Origin: Hyphomonas sp.
Lineage (GTDB): Bacteria; Pseudomonadota; Alphaproteobacteria; Caulobacterales; Hyphomonadaceae
Length of the DNA stretch: 64,000 nt
Assembly (NCBI RefSeq): GCF_017792385.1
Contig: NZ_CP051230.1
Coordinates: 3,348,001 to 3,412,000 of the forward strand
Direction of reading: 5' to 3'
Shown here: in pieces, positions 52,235-61,299 of the stretch
Numbering within the stretch: position 1 is the first letter of the stretch
Layout of the letters: every line of letters begins with the position of its first letter
Program-made: the position numbers and the translations under genes
Notes under the pieces: model-generated
What the model was told of the DNA's origin: nothing
Database searches by the model: none
The model's input: only the letters and a program-made list of their open reading frames with translations

Positions 52235-53497
52235 TCAGCGAGCGTGGAGCCGCACAGGCAGTTTCGTGATGCCTCGCACAAGGTTCGAAAACAGACGCTC
52301 GGGCTCGCCGGTCACTTCGACCTTCGCGAAACGCTTTTGGATCTCTTCCCAGATAATCCTAAGTTGCAGTTCTGCAAGCCTGTTGCCCATGCAGCGATGG
52401 ATGCCATAGCCAAAGGACAGGTGATGACGTGGGTTCTTTCGGTCGATTATGAACTGGTCAGCATTCTCGATGACAGACTCATCCCGGTTGCCCGACAGAT
52501 ACCACATCACCACTTTATCACCTTTTTTGATCAGCTTACCGCCAATCTCGTAATCCTGGAGCGCAGTCCGGCGCATATGGGTCAGCGGAGTCTGCCAGCG
52601 GATAATCTCTGGCACCATGCTGGTGATCAGCGACGGATCCTCATTCAGCTTGCGATATTCTTCAGGGTTCTGATTAAGGGCGAGCACGCCGCCGCTGATC
52701 GAGTTCCGCGTAGTGTCGTTGCCGCCCACAATAAGCAGCAGCAAGTTGCCCAGAAACTCTAGGAAGGGCATGTCCCGCGTCGCCGGAGAATGCGCCATCA
52801 TGGATATGAGGTCGTTCTTGGGGTCTTGGTTAATACGCTGATCCCAGAGCCCTTTGAAATACATCGCGCATTCAATCAGTTCTTTGCGCCTTGCCTCATA
52901 AGATTCGACGATACCGGTTTCAGGCGCGGCCGTTGCGATGTCGGACCAGCGAGTGAGTTTGCGCCGCTCTTCCCAAGGGAAGTCGAACAAGGTCGCAAGG
53001 GTCATTGTGGTCAACTCGACCGAGACTTTATTAACCCAGTCGATTTCCTCACCAACCGGCAGATCATCAAGTATCTTGCACGCACGCTCACGGATTGTCG
53101 GCTCGAGCAACTGCAAGTTTGACGGCGCGACTGCGGAGTTAACGGCCTTGCGTTGCTGATCGTGCTTGGGCGGATCCATGGCGATGAACATTTCAAGCTC
53201 AAGCGCACCTTCCCCCGCATGCATGTCCTGAATGGCAATTCCGCCGAGCTTCGCTTCCGACGAGAAGACTTTGTGATTGGTGTCAACGGCCATGATGTCG
53301 TCGAACTTGGTAACCGACCAGTATGGCCCGACTTTGCTCTCAGGACAGTAGTGGACTGGATCCTCTCTGCGCAATCGGTCGAAAAACAGGCCAATTGTAT
53401 CTTTCTGAAAAAGGCTCGGCCGTGAAACATCGATTTGCTCGATCGGAATGGTCGCGATTTTTTCGGCCGTGTTCAGCTCAATTGTTTCTATACTCAT
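52235..53497 (-). CDS. Cytochrome P450, CYP153-like
   Basis: A 420-residue soluble P450. The I-helix oxygen-binding motif is GGNDTTRNS near residue 258, the ExxR is EIIR at 297-300 and the heme loop FGYGIHRCMGN carries the Cys ligand at 369. RWQTPLTHMRRTA, GDKVVMWYLSGNRD and HLSFGYGIHRCMGNRLAELQ resemble the CYP153 family of terminal alkane and fatty acid hydroxylases. No ferredoxin or reductase gene is nearby, so electrons must come from elsewhere. It is divergent from gntR and probably belongs to the same regulon as the downstream operon. Confidence 0.9.
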   Translation of the reverse strand: MSIETIELNTAEKIATIPIEQIDVSRPSLFQKDTIGLFFDRLRREDPVHYCPESKVGPYWSVTKFDDIMAVDTNHKVFSSEAKLGGIAIQDMHAGEGALELEMFIAMDPPKHDQQRKAVNSAVAPSNLQLLEPTIRERACKILDDLPVGEEIDWVNKVSVELTTMTLATLFDFPWEERRKLTRWSDIATAAPETGIVESYEARRKELIECAMYFKGLWDQRINQDPKNDLISMMAHSPATRDMPFLEFLGNLLLLIVGGNDTTRNSISGGVLALNQNPEEYRKLNEDPSLITSMVPEIIRWQTPLTHMRRTALQDYEIGGKLIKKGDKVVMWYLSGNRDESVIENADQFIIDRKNPRHHLSFGYGIHRCMGNRLAELQLRIIWEEIQKRFAKVEVTGEPERLFSNLVRGITKLPVRLHAR

Positions 53498-53577
53498 GTT
53501 CTATCCTTCAGTCCGTACGCGAAAATAGCGCGCCACCTTCTGACAAATTAGCGGCCCCGCAACATGCCACTTTTAAA

Positions 53578-53662
53578 TATTATCATACATACTTGACGAT
53601 TAGTTACAACCATGGAAGCTAAACGCTTGATTTGGCCGTTCATCAGATTAATTATGATAATA
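53578..53662. promoter_or_regulatory. Paired operator candidates between P450 and gntR genes
   Basis: TATTATCATA (53578-53587) and its exact reverse complement TATGATAATA (53653-53662) flank the two divergent promoters. The right one lies in a palindrome ATTAT-G-ATAAT (53651-53661). The spacing and symmetry fit control of both directions by the GntR protein. Confidence 0.55.
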
Positions 53663-53676
53663 TATTAGGTTCAAAG

Positions 53677-54417
53677 ATGCAGCCCAGGGCCTATAACGCA
53701 AAGAAGGCAAAGCGTGCACTTTCGCTCGCACAAGACATCGTTCGCGACATTGAAGCTGGTGCACGCGTTGCGGGAGACCGGTTGCCACGCGAAGAAGAAA
53801 TGCTCGCGCGGTACGAAGTCGCCAGAGCAACCTTGCGTGAAGCGCTCCGCTTCCTGGAGCTTCAGGGCGTAATCCACCTTCAATTGGGCCGTGGCGGGGG
53901 CCCGGTGGTTGCGCGCCCGCAGTCCGGTGATTTCGCAAATAGTCTTTCTCTCATCCTGCAATTCATGGAAGCAGACCTGAGGGGTCTGCTCGAACTGCGT
54001 GAAGCCATAGCGCCGGATGTTGCAGCCTATGCCGCCCAGCGCGCGACCACAGGCGACCTCAGCGCACTCGCCGATTGCCTTAAAGAGCTTGAGCGGAATG
54101 AGGCGGGAAGCCAGTTCGAGGAACTTAACCGTCGGTTTCACGACCTGCTCGGTTGGGCCAGCGGCAATCCGCTTTTCGGCCTTCTGACCTCCACCTTGCA
54201 TTTACTGACCCGCGAATTTTCGCGCTCGCTCGGCTATTCCGCCCAGGAGCGCGCAGTCCAGTTGCGAATCCTGCGCCGCGTTCTGGAAGCGGTACGCACA
54301 GGTGATGCCCAGGAAGCGCGGCAGGCCATGGCCCGCCTTGTGTCAGGTTCGGCAAATTATTTAGCTGAACGAAGTCCTGATCTGGTTTCTCAAAAAGTGA
54401 GGTGGGGACAAATTTAG
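53677..54417 (+). CDS. GntR family regulator, FadR-type
   Basis: The ATG at 53677 gives 246 residues. The N-terminal winged helix has LPREEEMLARYEVARATLRE as the recognition part and FLELQGVIHLQLGRGGGPVV as the wing. The C-terminal all-helical FCD domain includes LLELREAIAPDVAAYAAQRA and FHDLLGWASGNPLF, with the Asp/His positions typical for metal and ligand binding. Such regulators usually respond to an acyl-CoA or carboxylic acid. It lies 43 bases before the catabolic operon and diverges from the P450. Confidence 0.9.
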   Translation: MQPRAYNAKKAKRALSLAQDIVRDIEAGARVAGDRLPREEEMLARYEVARATLREALRFLELQGVIHLQLGRGGGPVVARPQSGDFANSLSLILQFMEADLRGLLELREAIAPDVAAYAAQRATTGDLSALADCLKELERNEAGSQFEELNRRFHDLLGWASGNPLFGLLTSTLHLLTREFSRSLGYSAQERAVQLRILRRVLEAVRTGDAQEARQAMARLVSGSANYLAERSPDLVSQKVRWGQI

Positions 54418-54460
54418 AAGACTTGCGAACCGCAATGTCTAAGACGGGAGAATAAATAAC

Positions 54461-55636
54461 ATGCCGCTACAAACGCGCATATGCGAAATTCTCGAGATCG
54501 AATATCCGATCTTTCTGGCCGGAATGGGCGGGGCAAGTGTCCCCGCGCTCGCGGCCGCGGTATCGAATGCAGGGGGGCTAGGCGTCCTCGGCGCCGCGGC
54601 GTGCTCGCCGGACCAGTTACGTAGCTGGATCCGTCAGACCCGCGAGATGACCGACAAGCCGTTCGGGGTGGATACGCTTCTGCCGGCCTCGGTCCGGCGG
54701 GGGTCGGCGCCGCAATCCGGTAACGCGCCCGCCAACCCGATGGCAAAAATCGACGAATACAAGGAGTTTACCCGCGATTTCATGGCGCGGGAGAACCTTC
54801 CCGAAGTCGATGCTGCAGCAGCGATGCGCGCCGCAGGTTCGCCGGATATGGGCAAGAGCCAGCTCCAGCTATTCTCGAGAGAATTCTTCGAGGCGCAGAT
54901 GGAGGTGGTGATTGAGGAAAAGGTGCCGGTCTATGCCGCGGGCCTCGGCAATCCCGCGCCCTGGATCGACCGTCTTCACGCCAACGGCACCAAGGTCATG
55001 GCGGTGATCGGCAAGGTCAAGCATGCCGAGCAGGTGGTCGATTCCGGTATCGACATGATCGTCGCCCAAGGTCACGACGGCGGCGGCCACAATTCACCTA
55101 TCGGAACCATGTCGCTTATCCCGCAAGTCGTGGATGCGGTCGGTGATCGGGTGCCCGTGATCGGTGCAGGTGGTATTTCAGATGGGCGCGGTGTCGCGGC
55201 GTCGCTGATGTTGGGGGCAGAAGGCGCGTGGATCGGCACCGCATTCCTCGCAACGGACGAAGCAGGCATCGAGCATTTTCAGAAGGAAGCAATCACCGAA
55301 AGCGGTGACGCGGATACCGTCGTAAGCCGCTCGTTAACCGGCAAGCCTGCCCGCATGATCCGTAACAAATGGGCCGATGCGTGGGTTGCTGCGGGCAAGG
55401 AACCACTGCCCATGCCTTTCCAGTCGATAATTTCAGGTCCGGTTATGGCTTCAGGCCTCAAGGCTGAGCGCAAGGATATCATGCCTGGCTTTGCTGGCCA
55501 GGGAATTGGCCTCATCCATTCGATCCGGCCCGCAGCCGAGGTGATGCGTGAACTTGTCGAAGGTGCGGAAGTCGCACTCTCCCGCTCGTTTGTCGGAGAC
55601 ATGCAGTCCAGCCAACAGGACAAGCATCAAAAATGA
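54461..55636 (+). CDS. Nitronate monooxygenase-like flavoprotein
   Basis: A 391-residue TIM-barrel FMN enzyme of the 2-nitropropane dioxygenase/FabK family. [20 protein letters not shown], the [12 protein letters not shown] loop with the His and the phosphate-binding [19 protein letters not shown] are characteristic. The specific reaction is open: family members oxidise nitronates or reduce enoyl thioesters. Being first gene of a CoA-based operon makes an acyl-CoA role plausible. The next start codon overlaps its stop. Confidence 0.85.
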   Translation: MPLQTRICEILEIEYPIFLAGMGGASVPALAAAVSNAGGLGVLGAAACSPDQLRSWIRQTREMTDKPFGVDTLLPASVRRGSAPQSGNAPANPMAKIDEYKEFTRDFMARENLPEVDAAAAMRAAGSPDMGKSQLQLFSREFFEAQMEVVIEEKVPVYAAGLGNPAPWIDRLHANGTKVMAVIGKVKHAEQVVDSGIDMIVAQGHDGGGHNSPIGTMSLIPQVVDAVGDRVPVIGAGGISDGRGVAASLMLGAEGAWIGTAFLATDEAGIEHFQKEAITESGDADTVVSRSLTGKPARMIRNKWADAWVAAGKEPLPMPFQSIISGPVMASGLKAERKDIMPGFAGQGIGLIHSIRPAAEVMRELVEGAEVALSRSFVGDMQSSQQDKHQK

Positions 55637-56823
55637 GCGCCACATCCACCTTCAATTTCAGTGACAGGTCCGCAATCACGGGCGTCGGTGAAACGGCATT
55701 CATCAAGGGCGCCGAAAATACCGCGGTCGACATGATGCTCGAAGCTTCCCGCAAGGCGATCGCTGATGCCGGGCTGAAGCCATCCGACATCGACGGCATG
55801 GTTCCGCCGCCGATCTACACGACATCGGAAGAAATGGCCGCCAATCTGGGTATCGACGTATTGCGCTATGCGGCTACCGTTCACATGGGCGGAGCCAGCC
55901 CGACGACAGCGCTCCAGAACGCGGCGATGGCGATCGCCAGCGGACTTTGTGACCACGTTCTCGTAACGCTGGGCTGGAATGGCTATTCCGCACTCAGGCC
56001 CAAGGCCGGTGCCCCGCCTACCCGGCCGATGAACATGAACACTCTGACCAACACCATTCAGGGCTATTACATTCCTTATGGCGTGTTCCTGCCGGTGCAG
56101 ATGTATGCCTGGCTCGCCATGCGACATTCCAAGCTCCACAGTGTCGGGCCGGACGCGATGGCCGCTGTGGCACTCGCATGTAACCGTCACGCGCAGCTAA
56201 ATCCGAGAGCCTTCAATTATGGCCGTACATTCGATCTCGAGGCATATCACTCGGCGCGCTGGATATCCGAGCCTTTCCGGCTCTACGATTGCTGCCTGGA
56301 AACCGATGGTGCCTGTGCGGTCGTTGTCTCGCGCATGGAACGGGCCAAGGACATGCGGCACGTGCCGGTAAGCATCGCAGGCGCGGCTGAGGGCCACCCC
56401 TATCCCGCCGACGACATCCCCTCGCGCCCCGACCCTTTCAAGATCGGCCTCAGCTATGCCGCCCCGCGCGCATTCGAGATGGCAGGCGTCACCCGCGAGG
56501 ATATGGATTTTCTGCAAATCTACGACTGCTTCTCTTATATCGTGCTGTTGCAGCTTGAAGCGCTCGGTTACTGCGAACCCGGCGGTCAGAGCGAATTCGT
56601 CGCTGATGGCCAGATCGAGCTGGGTGGACGCTATCCCATCAACACCCATGGCGGCTTGCTGAGCGAAGCGCATGTCTGGGGCCTCAACCATGTTGTTGAG
56701 GCGGTCCGCCAGCTGCGCCACGATTGCGGCGAGCGTCAGGTCGCAGATGCCCAGACCGGCCTCGTGACCGGCTGGGGCGACCTTGGCGACGGGAGTATCG
56801 CAATCCTCAGGAGGTTTACGTGA
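55633..56823 (+). CDS. Thiolase-like / lipid-transfer protein (Ltp-type)
   Basis: A 396-residue thiolase-fold protein. At the position where thiolases have the nucleophilic Cys, it reads [11 protein letters not shown] (residues 84-94), with no Cys, whereas the C-terminal His of [12 protein letters not shown] is retained. This is the pattern of SCP-x/Ltp2-type proteins that act as retro-aldolases with a DUF35 partner rather than as thiolases. The next gene is exactly such a DUF35 protein, overlapping by GTGA. A retro-aldol cleavage of a beta-hydroxyacyl-CoA side chain is the most likely reaction. Confidence 0.85.
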   Translation: MSATSTFNFSDRSAITGVGETAFIKGAENTAVDMMLEASRKAIADAGLKPSDIDGMVPPPIYTTSEEMAANLGIDVLRYAATVHMGGASPTTALQNAAMAIASGLCDHVLVTLGWNGYSALRPKAGAPPTRPMNMNTLTNTIQGYYIPYGVFLPVQMYAWLAMRHSKLHSVGPDAMAAVALACNRHAQLNPRAFNYGRTFDLEAYHSARWISEPFRLYDCCLETDGACAVVVSRMERAKDMRHVPVSIAGAAEGHPYPADDIPSRPDPFKIGLSYAAPRAFEMAGVTREDMDFLQIYDCFSYIVLLQLEALGYCEPGGQSEFVADGQIELGGRYPINTHGGLLSEAHVWGLNHVVEAVRQLRHDCGERQVADAQTGLVTGWGDLGDGSIAILRRFT

Positions 56824-57281
56824 GCGACAAGAACGAACTGCCGCCTAAAATGCGCTTCAAGGCGCAGAAGGCTCCGCCCAAGCCGAAACCGCGCCCGCAG
56901 GATCCTATCGAACAGGAATTCTGGAATCGGTGCCAGGATGGCCATCTCTATTTCCAGCGTTGCAGCGATTGCGGCACCCTCCGCCACCTGCCTCGTTATA
57001 TGTGCGCGAAGTGTGGCTCACCGGAATTTTCGTGGGAGCGCAGCACTGGCAAGGGTACGCTTTTTTCCTGGACCATCACCCACCAGGCCCTGCACCCGGC
57101 ATTTGCCGCCGACATTCCCTTCGTGGCTGCGGTGGTTGAACTCGAAGAGGGTGTACGCATGGCCACTCGTCTGATCGATTGTGACCATGATAGCCTCAGG
57201 CTCGACCTTCCTGTAGAATTGACATTCGAAACAATCGGGGACGACTTCCGTCTGCCCGTTTTCCGTCCCTGCGAGGAATAG
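56820..57281 (+). CDS. DUF35 OB-fold / zinc-ribbon protein
   Basis: The GTG at 56820, with AGGAGG six bases upstream, overlaps the previous stop and gives 153 residues. A Lys/Pro-rich N-terminus is followed by a rubredoxin-like zinc ribbon (Cys 48, 51, 62, 65: CSDC and CAKC) and an OB fold ([15 protein letters not shown] and the following strands). DUF35 proteins bind acyl-CoA and form complexes with thiolase-like partners, for example ChsH2 with Ltp2. It should be the partner of the preceding gene product. Confidence 0.9.
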   Translation: MSDKNELPPKMRFKAQKAPPKPKPRPQDPIEQEFWNRCQDGHLYFQRCSDCGTLRHLPRYMCAKCGSPEFSWERSTGKGTLFSWTITHQALHPAFAADIPFVAAVVELEEGVRMATRLIDCDHDSLRLDLPVELTFETIGDDFRLPVFRPCEE

Positions 57282-57288
57282 AAGCGAT

Positions 57289-58539
57289 ATGGATCTCGAT
57301 TACGGCCCCGAATACGACACATTCCGTCAACAGGTGCGCGATTTCATCGAAGCGCATAGCCACCTTGCGCCGCCGTGTGCGACTCGGGCAGCCCGCCCTT
57401 CACCCGAAGCCGTCAAATGGCAGAAGCTGCTGATCGAAAACGGGTACACTGCCCGCACGATCCCGGCGGAGTATGGCGGCTACGGCGCGGAACCCGACAT
57501 CCTCAAATCGCGCATCATCTCCGAGGAGTTTTCACGGGCCGGGGTGCCGGGCGGGCTCACGAACCAGGGCATCTCGATGCTCGTCCCGACTTTGCTGGAA
57601 CTCGGCACCGAGGAGCAGAAGCAACGCTGGATCGAACCCACGCTGAAAGGCGAGATCGTATGGTGCCAGGGCTATTCTGAACCCGGTGCCGGATCGGACC
57701 TGGCCAGCCTCAAGACCAGGGCGCGAGTCGAAGACGGCAATTTCGTCATCAATGGCCAGAAAATCTGGACCAGCACGGCGAAGCAGGCCGACATGATCTT
57801 CTGCCTCGTAAGGACCGAGCCCGACGCACCAAAACACCGCGGTATTTCCTACCTGATCTTCTCGATGGACACACCGGGTATCGAGGTTCGTCCTTTGAAG
57901 ACGATGACAGGCCACGCCGAATTCAATGAGACATTCTTCACCAATGTCCGCGTTCCGGTGGACCAGATTGTAGGGGCGCGGGGCCAGGGCTGGCTCGTGG
58001 CGAATGCAACCCTCGGCCATGAGCGCGGAATGCTGGGTGATCCCGGCGCGCTCGAAAACCGGCTACAGGCACTGATCGCCCTGATGCAGGAAGAGCGTAT
58101 CGGACAGGCCCGCGCAATCGACAATCCGGTTCTGCGAGATCGGCTGTTGGCGCTCCAGGCCGAGGTGTCAGCGATGAAATGCAATGGGATGCGTATCCTT
58201 TCGAACAGCCTCAAGGGTGAGTCAGGCGGCATGGCGAAGCTAATCGTCAAGCTGCAAAGCTGTGAGATTGCCCACCAGATTTCAGCACTGGCGATCGACG
58301 CCATGGGTGAGATAGGCACGCTTTACCATGGCAGCCCGCGAGAGCGCGAAGGAGGCGCGTGGCAATGGAACTACATGTTCCAGCTCGGTCTCATAATAGG
58401 CGGCGGCACCGCGCAGATTCAGAAAAACATCATCGCCGAACGTGGCCTCGAAATGCCGCGCGAACCGAAGCTCGCAAAGGTTTCGGATGCGGCGAAAGCA
58501 ACCGCAGACATAGAGCGTCACAAACAGGGATCAGCCTAA
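57289..58539 (+). CDS. Acyl-CoA dehydrogenase, subunit 1
   Basis: A 416-residue FAD-dependent dehydrogenase. The FAD-contacting GYSEPGAGSDLASLKTRA and INGQKIWTSTAKQADM are classical; the C-terminal helical domain contains IIGGGTAQIQKNIIAERGLE. It is followed, overlapping by one base, by a second smaller dehydrogenase, the arrangement of the heteromeric acyl-CoA dehydrogenases known from steroid side-chain degradation. It should introduce a 2,3 double bond in an acyl-CoA. Confidence 0.93.
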   Translation: MDLDYGPEYDTFRQQVRDFIEAHSHLAPPCATRAARPSPEAVKWQKLLIENGYTARTIPAEYGGYGAEPDILKSRIISEEFSRAGVPGGLTNQGISMLVPTLLELGTEEQKQRWIEPTLKGEIVWCQGYSEPGAGSDLASLKTRARVEDGNFVINGQKIWTSTAKQADMIFCLVRTEPDAPKHRGISYLIFSMDTPGIEVRPLKTMTGHAEFNETFFTNVRVPVDQIVGARGQGWLVANATLGHERGMLGDPGALENRLQALIALMQEERIGQARAIDNPVLRDRLLALQAEVSAMKCNGMRILSNSLKGESGGMAKLIVKLQSCEIAHQISALAIDAMGEIGTLYHGSPREREGGAWQWNYMFQLGLIIGGGTAQIQKNIIAERGLEMPREPKLAKVSDAAKATADIERHKQGSA

Positions 58540-59630
58540 TGGATTTCGGATTATCTCAGGACCAGCAGATGTTACGTGATGCGGTTGCCCGTTGTCTTGC
58601 GGACACCTGCCCGCTCGATCATGTCCGCGAATGCGCCGAACTGGACAATCCACTCAGCGACAAAGTGCTCGGCGCCGTTCAGGACTTGGGAATTCCCGGA
58701 ATGCTGGTACCTGAAGAGCATGGCGGCCTCGGTATGACCCTTCTCGACGCTGCCATAGTTGCCGAACAGCTCGCCTATATGGTCGCGCCAGTGCCTTTTC
58801 TCGCCAGTCATGTACTTGCGCCTATCGCGCTGAGCGAGGCTGGTAGCGAAGAACAAAAAGCACAATGGCTACCGAAGATCGCGAACGGCGAGGCGCGTAT
58901 CGCTGTCGCGATTTCCGAGACGGTCGAGGCGCGCGACGGGGCGGGCGTTTCCTCTGCTGATGGGAAGCTCAGCGGAACCGCCCTGTTCTGCCTGGATTTC
59001 GAGGGAGCTGACGCTTACATCGTAGCCGACGCTGGCGGCCGGCTGCACCTCGTTACAGCCGATGCCCTCAAACTGGAGACGATCCGGCTGACGACCATTG
59101 ATCGCACCCGCAGTGTCGGGGAATTGCGTTTCGAACAGACAGAGGCAGAACCGCTTATTGACGATAACGGCGCGACAACGGCCCGGTTGCGCGATGCGGG
59201 CCGTGTGATCTTAGCTGCTGACAGCCTTGGCGCAGGCCAGGCCATGATCGAAAAGGCTGTCGATTATTCTGGCCAGCGCGAGCAGTTTGGCCGGCTCATC
59301 GGCAGTTTCCAGGCCGTCAAGCACATGTGCGCGGAGATGGCCGCACGTCATGAGCCATGCCGCTCGCTTGTCTGGTATGCGGCCCACGCCTTCGATTCGA
59401 TACCGGAGGATGCATCCATTTTCGCCTGCCATGCCAAATCACACACAGGCGAAGTCCATCGCTTTGTCGCCCGCACCTCCACCGAAGTGCATGGCGGAAT
59501 GGGATTTACGGACCTGATGGGTCTTCATTACTGGTTCAAACGTATTGGCTTCGACCGGCAAGCGCTTGGAGGCCCCGAAACGGTGCGGGCCGAATTGGCA
59601 GCCCTACAGGGTTGGATAAAAGCCCCGTAA
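58539..59630 (+). CDS. Acyl-CoA dehydrogenase, subunit 2
   Basis: The ATG at 58539 shares a base with the previous stop (TAATG) and gives 363 residues beginning MDFGLSQDQQMLRDAVARCL. The middle domain is degenerate: the usual E-P-x-x-G-S-D loop is missing (AISETVEARDGAGVSSADGK), so this subunit may bind FAD or substrate only with its partner. The C-terminal domain keeps REQFGRLIGSFQAVKHMCAE and EVHGGMGFTDLMGLHYWFK. This supports a heterotetramer. Confidence 0.9.
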   Translation: MDFGLSQDQQMLRDAVARCLADTCPLDHVRECAELDNPLSDKVLGAVQDLGIPGMLVPEEHGGLGMTLLDAAIVAEQLAYMVAPVPFLASHVLAPIALSEAGSEEQKAQWLPKIANGEARIAVAISETVEARDGAGVSSADGKLSGTALFCLDFEGADAYIVADAGGRLHLVTADALKLETIRLTTIDRTRSVGELRFEQTEAEPLIDDNGATTARLRDAGRVILAADSLGAGQAMIEKAVDYSGQREQFGRLIGSFQAVKHMCAEMAARHEPCRSLVWYAAHAFDSIPEDASIFACHAKSHTGEVHRFVARTSTEVHGGMGFTDLMGLHYWFKRIGFDRQALGGPETVRAELAALQGWIKAP

Positions 59631-59688
59631 TACACTCATTGTATACGGCTGCGAGATTTGCGGCCCAGTCTTGAAGGAATCAAGCAAC

Positions 59689-61299
59689 ATGATCGAATGG
59701 AATCTCGGCGACATTCTCGACGCAATCGAGCCCGCCATGCCTCAAGACGCTCCGGCCTTGATACACGGCGACCGGATCATCACTTGGCCCGAAATGTCCG
59801 CGCGCTCGAACAATGTCGCGCGCGCGTTGCGACAACGCGGAGCTAGCGACGGCGCCAAGGTGGCTTTCTACATGCGCAACCGCCCTGAATATGGTGAGCT
59901 GATGGCGGCCTGCTTTAAGGGGCGGTTGACTCATGTGAACATCAATTACCGCTATCGCCCCGAAGAAGTTTTTTACATTTTTGATGATTCTGACAGCGAG
60001 GTGATTATTTATAGTTCGGAGTTCCGTGACTGTATCGTCGAACTCAAGGACCGGCTCGGAAAGGTTCACACCTTCGTTGAAATTGGCGATGCTTCGCAAA
60101 TCGCACCTTTTGCGATCCCTTATGAAATTCTCGCGCAGGAAGGTGATGGATCAGCGCTCGGCATCACGCGCTCGCCTGACGATTTGCTCTTCATTTATAC
60201 CGGCGGCACGACAGGGATGCCCAAGGGCGTGATGTGGCGTCACGACGATATGCGCAAGGCGCAACTGGACGCCCAGAAGCTGCTCGGCCCCGTTCCGCAA
60301 ACAGTCGAGGAAAACGTCGCCCTAATCACCAGTCAAGGGCCGGGCAGACGTACACTTCCCTCCTGCCCGTTAATGCACGGGACAGGCTTCATCACTGCGA
60401 TCGGCACGCTCATGTCGGGCGGTGCCATCGTGACTCTGTCGGACCCATCTTTCGATGCGCTTGAATTGTGGGAGACGGTTGATACGCACAAGGTGGAAAG
60501 CATTTCAATTGTGGGCGACGCTTTTGCCAAACCGATGTTGCAGGCGCTGGACGATAATCCCGGTCGCTGGGACACAAACAGCCTTGTCTCCATTGTTTCA
60601 TCCGGCGTGATGTGGAGCAAGGAGGTCAAGGCTGGCCTGTGCAAGCATATCCCCCAAGCGGTGCTGATGGACAGCTTTGGCGCTTCCGAAGGGCTCGGCT
60701 TCGGCCTCTCCGTCACAACCGCAGATGGGGGTACGAACACCGCGAAATTCGGGATCGGTGAATTCTGCGATGTCTTCGATGAATACGACCAGAAAGTAAC
60801 GCCGGGCAGCGGCGTACCGGGATATATCGCTCGCAAGGGCGCAATCCCGGCGGGTTATTACAAGGATCCCGAAAAGTCCGCCAAGACCTTCCGCACTATC
60901 GACGGGGTGCGCTATTCGATTCCAGGCGACTGGTGCACGGTCGAAGCCGATGGCAGCCTGACCCTGCTGGGCCGTGGCAGCGTGTGCATCAACACGGCTG
61001 GTGAAAAGGTCTATCCGGAAGAAGTCGAGGAAGTCCTCAAGACCCATCCCGCCATCGCTGACGCGCTGGTCGTGGGCGTGCCGAGTGAAAAATGGGGCCA
61101 GGCCGTCATCGCCGTCGTGCACCTGAGTGGCGACGCTGCATTCGACGAGCAAGGCGTCAAAGACCATGTTCGTCAGCAATTGGCCGGCTACAAAACGCCA
61201 AAGGCCATCCATCCAACGGAAACAGCCCTGCGCGCATCCAACGGCAAGGCCGACTATGCAACAGCGAAAGCAATCGCCGAGCGTTTGACGGTCGCGTGA
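59689..61299 (+). CDS. Acyl-CoA synthetase (AMP-forming)
   Basis: The ATG at 59689, with AAGGAA upstream, gives 536 residues. The P-loop reads IYTGGTTGMPKGVMWRHDDM, followed by the adenylate motif DSFGASEGLGFG and the hinge region LLGRGSVCINTAGEKVYPEE. The C-terminal Lys of ASNGKADYATAKAIA completes the active site. WRHDDMRKAQ resembles ligases for steroid or terpenoid side-chain acids. It would activate an acid for the dehydrogenase pair. Confidence 0.92.
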   Translation: MIEWNLGDILDAIEPAMPQDAPALIHGDRIITWPEMSARSNNVARALRQRGASDGAKVAFYMRNRPEYGELMAACFKGRLTHVNINYRYRPEEVFYIFDDSDSEVIIYSSEFRDCIVELKDRLGKVHTFVEIGDASQIAPFAIPYEILAQEGDGSALGITRSPDDLLFIYTGGTTGMPKGVMWRHDDMRKAQLDAQKLLGPVPQTVEENVALITSQGPGRRTLPSCPLMHGTGFITAIGTLMSGGAIVTLSDPSFDALELWETVDTHKVESISIVGDAFAKPMLQALDDNPGRWDTNSLVSIVSSGVMWSKEVKAGLCKHIPQAVLMDSFGASEGLGFGLSVTTADGGTNTAKFGIGEFCDVFDEYDQKVTPGSGVPGYIARKGAIPAGYYKDPEKSAKTFRTIDGVRYSIPGDWCTVEADGSLTLLGRGSVCINTAGEKVYPEEVEEVLKTHPAIADALVVGVPSEKWGQAVIAVVHLSGDAAFDEQGVKDHVRQQLAGYKTPKAIHPTETALRASNGKADYATAKAIAERLTVA

